64,000 bases of DNA from NCBI GenBank assembly GCA_025937895.1, contig JAICQL010000013.1:1-64000 (forward strand), in the 5' to 3' direction. Shown here piece after piece: positions 54,621 to 62,059 of the stretch; the first letter of the stretch is position 1, and each line of letters opens with the position of its first letter. The translations under genes were made by a program, and so were the position numbers. Under the pieces are notes generated by a model. It saw only the letters and a list, made by a program, of their open reading frames with translations. It searched no databases and was not told the origin of the DNA. Origin of the DNA: Polyangiaceae bacterium (GTDB taxonomy: Bacteria > Myxococcota_A > Polyangia > Polyangiales > Polyangiaceae).

Positions 54621-54742
54621 GCGCTTGCCGAGGAGGGGAACTTCGACTCGCACGGTACAACGCCCTTTTCCGTCATCTCCAGGTGTTCGGCGTCGGGACG
54701 CGCGAGGTTGATGATGTGGCTGCGGTGGCTGTAAGGGCCGTT
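54621..54742 (-). pseudogene. frameshifted inverted copy of the rlpA 3' end
   Basis: The minus strand reads NGPYSHRSHIINLARPDAEH and LEMTEKGVVP, closely matching the end of the intact RlpA (DRGPYSHRGYIIDLSRRGAE, HLEMVKKGVVP). A one-base deletion after GVVP shifts the frame, and the remaining VRVE..LLGKR is found in the neighbouring frame. The similarity stops upstream of the GPYSHR region, so only about 120 bp survive. Confidence 0.85.
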
Positions 54743-54979
54743 TCCGCTCCAGAGAAGCCGATCGGGTCCGGAATTGTGGTCGGGCTCTGGTCGCTGCTGC
54801 ATTCCAGCCCGTACGCGACGAGGTCTGGGCCAGTTTCGCCCGGCGTCCAAGATCACAGAACGCTGACGCGCAGTCGCGGTCCGGGCTGCAAGTTGCTGCC
54901 TCTGGTGTGCGTGCCGCATCCGCACCAGAGATGGCAGACGCGCTGCAAATGAGAGCGAAGAGGCAAGCTCGGATTCACT

Positions 54980-55320
54980 TCAGGGCGTGAGCATCCCTGG
55001 TAACGCCAGGGTTTGCAGCACGTACTTCTGGATCACCAGGTGTTCGCCAACGTGCTCGACGCGATGGAGCACCTTGCTTTTGCCCACCACGCGGAAGTCC
55101 TCGAGCGAGTAGCCCGCGGGCAGTGCCTCGGCCTGCACCTCTCGTACCTCCACCACGGTCGGGATGTCCTTGCGCTGTCGCCGCCGATTTTGACTCTCCG
55201 GCTCACTCGCGCGCCAGGCCTTTCGCCGCTTCTCCTTCGCCCGATCCTCGGGCTGCTCGGGCATCGGATCGCCCTCGACCGTGCGCTTGTTACCGCGCCT
55301 CGTAGCTGAATCCAGAAGCG
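54980..55320 (-). pseudogene. possible IS66 transposase (TnpC) N-terminal remnant
   Basis: The frame reads RRQRKDIPTVVEVREVQAEA, LPAGYSLEDFRVVGKSKVLH and RVEHVGEHLVIQKYVLQTLA, then stops. This recalls the zinc-finger-like N-terminal region of IS66 transposases up to the 'H-V-x-x-H-L-V-x-x-x-Y-x-x-x-T-L-A' segment. The catalytic DDE domain is absent. Confidence 0.45.
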
Positions 55321-55636
55321 CGTGCGCGTGACCTACTGAGCGAGGGCCCCTGCACGCGCGCGGCTGGCTTCAAGACTTTATCGGGTGGCACAATGACGAG
55401 CAGCAGCACCCCAGGCTCGCGCTCTTCATCCCCGCGGATGTCTTCGGTCGAGTCGGCCCTTGCTCTCCGCTCTGGGACGAGTAACTGTCGCAGCTACTCT
55501 ATGCGAGAGCACAATCGAGCGGCTTCATCCTCGTGGAAGCGCCCGGATCGACGTCGTGCGGGCCCATCCATGCCGGCACTGGACGCGCAACCCGGTCGAG
55601 TAATGTCGACCGCACTAACGCATCGATGGTGAGGAC

Positions 55637-56455
55637 GTGGCACACGATTACCACGGCAACCGCGAGCGCTACTTCGAGCATCAGTATCGTGTGACCGCGG
55701 AATACGTCATTCCCTTCATCCTACAATCAGGCCCGCTGCCCACCCATCCCCGTGTGCTGGAGATTGGCTGCGGAGAGGCCGGCGTCCTGAAGGCCTTCCT
55801 GGAATTGGGCGCCACTACGGTCGGAGTGGATCTCAGTGCGGCGCGTCTCGCGCGAGGAGCAACGCTGCTGTCGGATGCTGTGAAGTCCGGGCAGGCAACG
55901 TTGCTGAACATGGACGCGCATGAGCTTGACGCGAAGCCCGAGTTTGCCGGCTACTTCGATCTCATCGTGCTGAAGGATGTCATCGAGCACGTCGATGACC
56001 GGCCGAGCCTGTTCGCGCTGATGGCCCGACTGCTGCGTCCGGACGGCCGCGTCTTCTTTTCATTCCCTCCCTGGCAGATGCCCTTCGGCGGACACCAGCA
56101 AGTCTGCAAGAGCTGGCTCCTGTCTCGAACGCCCTACTTTCACCTGCTGCCCACCTCCCTGTATCGGTCCGTGCTGTCCGCCTTTTCAGAGAAGCCAACG
56201 AGAGTCGAGAGCTTGCTCGCAACGAAACGCACGGGACTTGGCAGCCTCGAATTCGAGGCACTCTTGCAGAGCTCCGGCTACCGAATCTTGAACGAGCGCC
56301 TGTATTTGCTAAACCCCATGTACTCCTATCGCTTTGGTGTGAGGCCATTGGAGCAAGCGCACTGGGTTGCTGACAGAAAAATTCTTCGCGACTTCGTGAC
56401 GACTTGCGTCTACTGCACGGCGCAGCCGCGCGCGACGCCCGCGCCATCGAGTTGA
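55637..56455 (+). CDS. class I SAM-dependent methyltransferase
   Basis: GTG 55637 gives 272 aa. Motif I is RVLEIGCGEAGVLKAFLELG, the acidic loop is TVGVDLSAARL, and motif post-II/III is DLIVLKDVIEHVDDRPSLFA and LLRPDGRVFFSFPPW. This is the type 11/12 methyltransferase fold, often acting on small molecules, quinones or sugars. The target cannot be told. Composition is lower in GC than the genes around the island, and it stands alone next to IS remnants, which suggests acquisition by transfer. Confidence 0.9.
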   Translation: MAHDYHGNRERYFEHQYRVTAEYVIPFILQSGPLPTHPRVLEIGCGEAGVLKAFLELGATTVGVDLSAARLARGATLLSDAVKSGQATLLNMDAHELDAKPEFAGYFDLIVLKDVIEHVDDRPSLFALMARLLRPDGRVFFSFPPWQMPFGGHQQVCKSWLLSRTPYFHLLPTSLYRSVLSAFSEKPTRVESLLATKRTGLGSLEFEALLQSSGYRILNERLYLLNPMYSYRFGVRPLEQAHWVADRKILRDFVTTCVYCTAQPRATPAPSS

Positions 56456-56498
56456 CGCGGCCCCTCGGCGGCAGCTTTTGCTCACGGGATTCCGTTGC

Positions 56499-57020
56499 TC
56501 ACTGGATTCTCAAGCAGGTCGCCTGAGCAATGAGCACGGCATCCGGGTTGGATCCGGAGTTTCGACCGGTGCAAGAACACGCCGAGTTTACACCGGCCGA
56601 CGCGTTGTTTCGCGAACGCACCTGTCGGAGATCCATACTCGTGCTGTTCGTGGCGTCAGTGCCTGCGGTGCTCCTGCCATAGCAGCTGCAATCGACCAGC
56701 AAGTCGGCTCCATTTGTGCACGAAGAAGTTGCTGAAACGATGTCGTTGATCGCGTTCGGAACAATTGCCTCGGGCGCAAGGTACACGTTCGACTTGCGCA
56801 GCGGACCTGTCTGTCCGGCTTCGAGCGCGTTGATGCGGCCGATGGCTTCGACGAGAGCATCGCGAAGCTGGTCGATGTCACTCGCACGCAGCAGCTCGCC
56901 GGCGGCAAAGTTGGTGGTTGGCGGGTTCGTCGCCTGTTGCGCGACGACCAGCGCGGGAACTATGACGGCGGCGCCGATTCCAACGTACTGAGCGATGCGC
57001 CGTGTGAGTCTCGAGTCCAT
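56499..57020 (-). CDS. secreted small protein of unknown function
   Basis: ATG 57020 follows a good ribosome site (GAGAGGAGAGGA); 173 aa. A signal peptide ends near VVAQQA (about 30). The segment AGELLRASDIDQLRDALVEA, IGRINALEA looks like a short coiled coil, as in phage-tail or adhesin-like stalks. The C-terminal half has six cysteines (SSCTNGADLLVDCSCYG, NSACSCTG, ATCLRI). I do not recognise a family. Confidence 0.65.
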   Translation of the reverse strand: MDSRLTRRIAQYVGIGAAVIVPALVVAQQATNPPTTNFAAGELLRASDIDQLRDALVEAIGRINALEAGQTGPLRKSNVYLAPEAIVPNAINDIVSATSSCTNGADLLVDCSCYGRSTAGTDATNSTSMDLRQVRSRNNASAGVNSACSCTGRNSGSNPDAVLIAQATCLRIQ

Positions 57021-57079
57021 GAATTTTATCCTCTCCTCTCGTTGCCTAGACTGATAATCAAGTTGCAGCGCGATGCTGG

Positions 57080-57667
57080 TCACTGCGCCAGAACACACTG
57101 GTCGTAGCGGGACCCCTGCGTTGCGCCGCTGGCCACCAGCCGGCAGGGGTCGCGGCAAATCCCGCTCACGCATAGCCCTGAGGTGCACTGGCTACCGGTC
57201 GTACACACGCTGCCGGCCCCAACGCGCGGATCGGCGCAGTTGCCAGCGCCGTCGCAGCGGCCTTGCACGCCATTGATGACTTCACACGCCAGGCCCTGGG
57301 GCGCAAACGTCGGGCGACACTCCTGAGCTCTGTCGCGGCAGGAGCCAAAGCCGGAGCACAGGTTGACCGCGATGTCGGATGGGTAGGTGACGCAGACGGT
57401 GTTGCTCGTGGGGCAGTCGATGGCGGGGCAGCGCGGGTCGTCGCCGGGGCTCGCAGTGCAGGTCCCCAGCCCCGAGCACGCCTGGCAGACGCCGTTGCAG
57501 GCGCTCTCGCAGCAGCGGCCAGCGACGCAGCTGTTGCTGCTGCAGTCCGTGGCGAGCGAACAAGCTGCGCCATTGGGACGCGGCGCCGCCACGCAGCTGA
57601 TGGGAAGCCTTCTCGGGTGCCGTGCCATCGGTTCCTGGTGCGGGTGGTTGCTAGCTGCGTTTGCCAA
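57080..57667 (-). CDS. Cys-rich extracellular-type protein, probably 5'-truncated
   Basis: TTG 57667 gives 195 aa with about 24 cysteines. The spacing (NGAACSLATDCSSNSCVAGR, CCESACNGVCQACSG, SQCTSGLCVSGICRDPC) matches the repeated Cys-rich segments of large secreted Polyangia proteins. No signal peptide is found, and the AGGAGG lies directly against the TTG, too close for a normal start. It may be the surviving 3' end of a longer gene. The stop is 59 nt before the start of the neighbouring secreted-protein gene. Confidence 0.55.
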   Translation of the reverse strand: MANAASNHPHQEPMARHPRRLPISCVAAPRPNGAACSLATDCSSNSCVAGRCCESACNGVCQACSGLGTCTASPGDDPRCPAIDCPTSNTVCVTYPSDIAVNLCSGFGSCRDRAQECRPTFAPQGLACEVINGVQGRCDGAGNCADPRVGAGSVCTTGSQCTSGLCVSGICRDPCRLVASGATQGSRYDQCVLAQ

Positions 57668-57799
57668 ACCTCCTTCCTTCGGAAGTGCGCCGCCGCGAAG
57701 GCCCTCGGCCTGACGAACTTGGAATGTGCCGCTCGAACGGGTCCCCTGCCGCTCACGGTGCGGAGCAATCTCGCGACGCTGGGTCGATAACCGTTGCCT

Positions 57800-57821
57800 A
57801 ATATAATCTCGTGGTTATATT
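57800..57821. promoter_or_regulatory. probable ArsR-type operator
   Basis: A perfect inverted repeat: AATATAA (57800-57806), an 8-nt spacer, TTATATT (57815-57821). It is AT-rich in a GC-rich genome and ends 6 nt before the SRPBCC start. ArsR proteins typically bind such dyads at their own promoter. Confidence 0.7.
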
Positions 57822-57827
57822 CACCGG

Positions 57828-58502
57828 ATGTCGAACGAAAAGTTGGGTCGCTCTCCCCTGGACGTGGCGCAGGTGCTCGGTCTGGTCAGCCGCCAGCTGA
57901 TCGAGCGGGAGCGCGAGCACATCGTCGTGGCCAGCCGCAGCTACGATAGCGGGGTGGAGGACGTGTGGGATGCGCTGACCAACCCGGAGCGCATTCCGCG
58001 CTGGTTCTTGCCCATCTCGGGCGAGCTGCGGGTGGGCGGCCGCTATCAGCTGCAGGGCAACGCAGGCGGTGAGATCCAGCGCTGTGCTCCGCCCAGGGAG
58101 CTGCGCATCAGCTGGGAGTTTGCTGGCGACGTGAGCCATGTCGAGGTGGAGCTGCAGGCGCTGGGCCCGGAGCAAACACGCCTGGAGCTCCGGCACCGCA
58201 TCTCCGCCGCGCCCAGCGAGCACTGGGACAAGTTCGGGCCCGGCGCGACCGGCGCCGGCTGGGATCTAACGTTGTTCGGTCTGGGGCTGCACCTCGCCAG
58301 CGGTGAGGACAATGATGCCGGCGAGTTCATGGCCTGGCTTGCGTCGGCAGAGGGCAAGTCCTTCTGCCGCACGAGCGCTGCCGCCTGGGGCCAGGCCCAC
58401 ATCGCTGCCGGCACCGCCCCGGAGGTGGCGCTGGCCACCGCCGCGCGCAATGCCGCCGCGTACACCGGCGAGGCGCCGCCCGAAGCGGCGCCGAAGGGCT
58501 GA
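57828..58502 (+). CDS. SRPBCC / AHSA1-family protein
   Basis: The product is 224 aa. After about 35 residues the START-like fold begins (IVVASRSYDSGVEDVWDALT, NPERIPRWFLPISGELRVGG, YQLQGNAGGEI, LRISWEF, HVEVELQAL, LELRHRI, GAGWDLTLFGLGLHLA). AHSA1-like proteins bind hydrophobic ligands and are commonly paired with ArsR regulators. The stop shares one base with the ArsR start (TGATG), and a perfect AT dyad lies just upstream. Confidence 0.9.
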   Translation: MSNEKLGRSPLDVAQVLGLVSRQLIEREREHIVVASRSYDSGVEDVWDALTNPERIPRWFLPISGELRVGGRYQLQGNAGGEIQRCAPPRELRISWEFAGDVSHVEVELQALGPEQTRLELRHRISAAPSEHWDKFGPGATGAGWDLTLFGLGLHLASGEDNDAGEFMAWLASAEGKSFCRTSAAAWGQAHIAAGTAPEVALATAARNAAAYTGEAPPEAAPKG

Positions 58503-58834
58503 TGCACGCGCTCGATCTGCTGGGAGATCCGGTGCGCCGCCGCATCCTGGAGCTGCTCTCCGAGGGTGAGCGCAGCTCCGGCTCGATCGTGGAGGTGATC
58601 CAGCAGGAGTTTGCGATCTCGCAGCCCGCCGTGTCGCAGCAGCTGCGCGTGCTGCGCGACAATGGCTTCGCCACGGTGCGCAGCGACGGCACACGGCGGC
58701 TGTATTCGCTGCAGCCCGCCCCGCTGAAACAAGTGGACGCCTGGCTGGAGCGCTTCCGCGGCTTCTGGCAGCACCGCCTCGACGCTCTGGCCACGGAGAT
58801 TGCGCGCGGCAAGCGCGCCCGCAAGCCGCGCTGA
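58502..58834 (+). CDS. ArsR-family transcriptional regulator
   Basis: The product is 110 aa. The winged helix is typical (LDLLGDPVRRRILELLSEGE, ISQPAVSQQLRVLRDNGFAT, VRSDGTRRLYSL). No cysteine metal site is present, so it belongs to the non-metal group often paired with SRPBCC proteins. It probably represses its own operon at the dyad at 57800-57821. SRPBCC first, regulator second is the reverse of the common order. Confidence 0.95.
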   Translation: MHALDLLGDPVRRRILELLSEGERSSGSIVEVIQQEFAISQPAVSQQLRVLRDNGFATVRSDGTRRLYSLQPAPLKQVDAWLERFRGFWQHRLDALATEIARGKRARKPR

Positions 58835-58895
58835 GGCATACGGCGCCTTGCACGGCCCGCACGGCCGTGATTCAACCGAAGTGAAAGGAGCGGCC

Positions 58896-59894
58896 ATGCA
58901 CCCCAGGCTCGCCTTCATCTTCGGTCTCTGCTGCTGGCTCAGCACCGGCAGTGCTGCTGCGCAGCCGCCGCCCGCTTTCCCCACTCGCCCGCTGACGGCC
59001 ATCGTGCCCTTTCCCGCAGGCGGGCCCACCGACGTCATCATGCGCCTGCTGGCAGAGCCCATGTCCCGGACACTCGGGCAGCGCGTGATCGTGGAGAACG
59101 TGGCGGGCGCTGGCGGCACGCTGGGCAGCACGCGCGCCGCCAAGGCCGCGCCGGACGGTCACACCCTGGTGGTCGGCAACATGGGCACCCACGCCTCCGC
59201 TCCCGCGCTGTACCCCAACCTCAAGTATGACCCCGCACGCGACTTTGCGCCCATCGGCATGGCTGCCGGCACCGCGATCGTGATCGAGACGCGCAAGGGC
59301 TTTCCCGCCAGGAGCTTGCAGGAGTTCGTGGCGTATCTCAAAGCCAACGATGCCAAGCTGAACGAGGCGCACGCCGGGGTCGGCTCCATCTCGTACGTCA
59401 CCTGCCTGCTGCTGCACACCCAGCTCGGGGTCAAGCCCACGCGCGTCGCGTACCGTGGCACCGCCGCAGCGCTGAACGATCTCATCGCCGGCACCGTCGA
59501 CTACATGTGCGATCAGATCTTGAACGGCATCGGCCAGGTGAAGGCCGGTAAGATCCAGGGCCTCGCCATCACCAGCTCGCAGCGGTCCCCCGCCCTGCCC
59601 GACGTGCCCACCACGAAAGAAGCGGGCCTGCCCGCGTTCGAGGTGAGCGCCTGGAACGCGCTGTTCGCGCCCAGGGGTACGCCAGCGCCGATCGTCGCGA
59701 AGCTGAACGAGGCGCTGTCCCGCGCGCTCGATGATGCCCACACTCGCCAGCGCCTGCTCGATCTAGGCTGCAACATTCCCGAGCCCGCCGCGCGCACCCC
59801 CGAGTGGCTGCAGAGCTTCGTCAGCGCAGAGCTCCAGCGCTGGACCCCGCTGCTGAAGGCCGACGCCGCCAGCGCCGCCGCTGCCCGACCCTGA
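58896..59894 (+). CDS. Bug/TctC-family tripartite tricarboxylate-type binding protein
   Basis: ATG 58896 follows AAAGGAG; 332 aa. A signal peptide ends near SAAAQ (23). The Bug motif is complete (IVPFPAGGPTDVIMRLLAEP, VIVENVAGAGGTLGSTRAAK, GHTLVVGNMGTHA, VAYRGTAAALNDLIAG, PEFEV-like LPAFEVSAWNALFAP). Such proteins bind carboxylates in the periplasm for TctAB. No TctA or TctB is encoded nearby, so it is an orphan, as many Bug proteins are. Confidence 0.93.
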   Translation: MHPRLAFIFGLCCWLSTGSAAAQPPPAFPTRPLTAIVPFPAGGPTDVIMRLLAEPMSRTLGQRVIVENVAGAGGTLGSTRAAKAAPDGHTLVVGNMGTHASAPALYPNLKYDPARDFAPIGMAAGTAIVIETRKGFPARSLQEFVAYLKANDAKLNEAHAGVGSISYVTCLLLHTQLGVKPTRVAYRGTAAALNDLIAGTVDYMCDQILNGIGQVKAGKIQGLAITSSQRSPALPDVPTTKEAGLPAFEVSAWNALFAPRGTPAPIVAKLNEALSRALDDAHTRQRLLDLGCNIPEPAARTPEWLQSFVSAELQRWTPLLKADAASAAAARP

Positions 59895-60197
59895 GCACAC
59901 GGCTGCGACGGGCATCGCTCACGCCCGCCCGTTCATGCGGGCTTGCCCCATTCTCGAACAGTCAGGGAACACCCACGCTCCGGCGCAATGCACCGTCGGT
60001 TCAACGCGAGGCTCCGCATTCCAGACAAGCTAGAGAGATCAAATCAAGCTGCCTGAGCCCTCGCGCAGTCCTTGCCGAGTTCCGACATTTCGACGCCGCC
60101 CCACGTTTCAGCCCCTTTGCTGGCAGGTGTGGGACCCGTACACTACCAGGAACCGTTTCCACACCGAGGACCGTGCGGGTCCTCAGGAGCTGTCGTC
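59895..60197. other. 303-bp spacer before the GH8 gene
   Basis: No gene, RNA or clear hairpin seen. It holds the GH8 promoter; AGGAG at 60185-60189 is the ribosome site for TTG 60198. Confidence 0.4.
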
Positions 60198-61904
60198 TTG
60201 GAGCATTCTTCGTTCCGTACCCTGTCCTTGGCCACGTGCGCCTGCTCGGCGCTCCTGGCTCTCTTCCTCGGCGCGTGCGGCGAAGGCGCCGATAACGAGG
60301 GCAACCCTCCGCTACCCTTCGGCGGCGCGGCAGCCCCCAGCACGCAGCAGCCGAGCAACACCCCCGGCACCACGCCGGAGGGCAACCCCGATAGCCCGGG
60401 TGAGCTGGGTAGCAGCGGTGGCCCCGATGGCACCCTCAACCCCGAGGCGCCACCGGGTGATTTGCCGCTGACCCCAGGCCAAGGCGATGGCGATGGCACC
60501 GGCAGCCCCTCACAGCCTGGTACGCAAAATGGCCAGGACCCCGGCACGCAGCCTGGTACGGAGCCTGGTACGGAGCCTGGTACGGAGCCCGGCACCACCG
60601 ATCCGGGCACCACGCCGCCGCCCGGCATGGATCCTGGCACGCAGCCTCCGCCGGCGGCGCCGCCCGAGTTTCCGCCTGCGGCGCTGGAGCGCCCAACCCG
60701 CGGCACCCGCAACCTGTTCACGGATCTGCTGGGCAAGCCGGAGGATCAGGTGAACGGCAAGCTCGTGCAGGCCGTCAACCGCTTCTTCGGCATCGGCACG
60801 AACGAGCCGAGCACCCCCGTCGCTGACAGCGGCTACCGCGTCTACTACGAGCTGCCGCAAGACCGCAGCATGGCCTTCATCTGGACCAGCGACACCAACG
60901 ACATCCGCAGCGAGGGCATGTCGTACGGCATGATGATCGCACTGCAGATGGACCTGCAGGCGGAGTTCGATCGCCTGTGGCGCTTCGCGCGCACGTTCAT
61001 GCAGTTCCCCGCCAACAGCAACGTCACCAGCTGGCGCTACAACTTCCGCTGGCAGGGCAGCGTCAACACCGCCAATGCCAACAACTGGCAGGTGAACTTC
61101 GGGGCCAACACCGGCCCCGCGCCGGACGGTGACGAGTACTTCGCGGCCGCGCTGTACCTGGCCGATCGCCGCTGGGGCAGCGGCAGCACCGGCATCAATT
61201 ACCAGCAGGACGCCGACAACATCGCCAACGCGATGATCAACAACCCGTCCGCCAACGGCAACACGCCGCTGTTCAACGCCGGCAACAACCTGGTCGTCTT
61301 CTTCCCCTCGGGCAACTCCGCGCAGTTCTCGGATCCGAGCTACGTGCTGCCCGCCTTCTACGAGCTGTTCGCCATCGACGGCTCGCCGCAGAACGCCGCG
61401 CGCTGGAACGCCATCGCCGACGCCGGGCGCAACTTCCTGGTCGCCTCCGCCCACCCCAACACCGGGTTGCACCCCGATTACGCCAACTTCAACGGCAGCC
61501 CCAACACCGGCGGCTCCGATCACGACGACTTCAAGTACGACGCCTGGCGCGTGATCATGAACATGGCCGTCGACTACGACTGGTTCGACACTCGCGACCA
61601 GCGCTGGACCACCCAGGCCAACAAGTACCACGCCTTCTTCACCAACTATCTCAACGGCAATAACGTCAGCGCCGCGCTGTTCAACGTCGACGGCAGCAAC
61701 CCCAACGGCGGCAGCTCCACCGCGCTCACCCTCACCCTGGCCTCCGGGGTCACCGCCTCCAGCGCCGCCAACCGGCTCGACTTCCTGCAAGCCGCGTGGG
61801 ACCTCGATCAGCAAGCCGGGCTGTACCGCTACTACCAGGAGTGCGTGTACATCCTGGCGCTGCTCAGCGCCTCCGGCGTGTACGGCTACGAGTGGGCGCC
61901 CTGA
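60198..61904 (+). CDS. glycoside hydrolase family 8 lipoprotein (exo-oligoxylanase-like)
   Basis: TTG 60198 with AGGAG 8 nt upstream gives 568 aa. Lipobox LFLGACG (C27) is followed by a 130-residue Gly/Pro/Thr linker with PGTE repeats. The GH8 domain resembles reducing-end xylose-releasing exo-oligoxylanases: SEGMSYGMMIALQMD (general acid Glu), PAPDGDEYFAAALYLADRRW, SYVLPAFYELFA and HDDFKYDAWRVIMNMAVDYD (catalytic base region). It likely trims xylo-oligosaccharides at the cell surface. Confidence 0.92.
   Translation: MEHSSFRTLSLATCACSALLALFLGACGEGADNEGNPPLPFGGAAAPSTQQPSNTPGTTPEGNPDSPGELGSSGGPDGTLNPEAPPGDLPLTPGQGDGDGTGSPSQPGTQNGQDPGTQPGTEPGTEPGTEPGTTDPGTTPPPGMDPGTQPPPAAPPEFPPAALERPTRGTRNLFTDLLGKPEDQVNGKLVQAVNRFFGIGTNEPSTPVADSGYRVYYELPQDRSMAFIWTSDTNDIRSEGMSYGMMIALQMDLQAEFDRLWRFARTFMQFPANSNVTSWRYNFRWQGSVNTANANNWQVNFGANTGPAPDGDEYFAAALYLADRRWGSGSTGINYQQDADNIANAMINNPSANGNTPLFNAGNNLVVFFPSGNSAQFSDPSYVLPAFYELFAIDGSPQNAARWNAIADAGRNFLVASAHPNTGLHPDYANFNGSPNTGGSDHDDFKYDAWRVIMNMAVDYDWFDTRDQRWTTQANKYHAFFTNYLNGNNVSAALFNVDGSNPNGGSSTALTLTLASGVTASSAANRLDFLQAAWDLDQQAGLYRYYQECVYILALLSASGVYGYEWAP
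60552..60587. repeat. 12-bp in-frame tandem repeat
   Basis: Three copies of cctggtacggag encode PGTE repeats in the GH8 linker. Confidence 0.9.
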
Positions 61905-61966
61905 GCGCGTCACTCGGCGGTTGAGCAGGGGGGCTCGCCGCTACAGCCCCCCGCCCGTCAGCAGAA

Positions 61967-62000
61967 TGTGCCCGCTCAGCGCCCCCGCTGAGCGGGCACA
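61967..62000. terminator. perfect bidirectional hairpin between convergent genes
   Basis: A 15-bp perfect stem (tgtgcccgctcagcg paired with its complement at 61986-62000) has a cccc loop. It lies between the GH8 stop and the rhomboid stop and is followed by GCGCATTTTG. It could terminate both transcripts. Confidence 0.75.
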
Positions 62001-62059
62001 GCGCATTTTGCTCGACACGAGTGCGCTGAGCCTGAATTGAGGCACGGCACGCGCCGCGC

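Larger units (their letters stand above)
54193..55636. other. 1.44-kb gene-poor scar region
   Basis: This stretch has visibly lower GC and no convincing intact gene. It holds an IS66 TnpA-like remnant, an inverted frameshifted rlpA 3' fragment and an IS66 TnpC-like remnant, listed separately. The rest (about 54500-54600, 54750-54970 and 55330-55630) shows nothing recognisable. Confidence 0.7.

Noticed and set aside
54590-54925. Intact 111-aa gene on the minus strand
   Set aside because: Only its middle matches RlpA, the match changes frame at the end and the flanks are unrelated, so it was treated as a pseudogene fragment.
60072-60197. Upstream extension of the GH8 gene
   Set aside because: The lipoprotein signal begins at TTG 60198 with a good ribosome site; the upstream 42 codons show no coding character.
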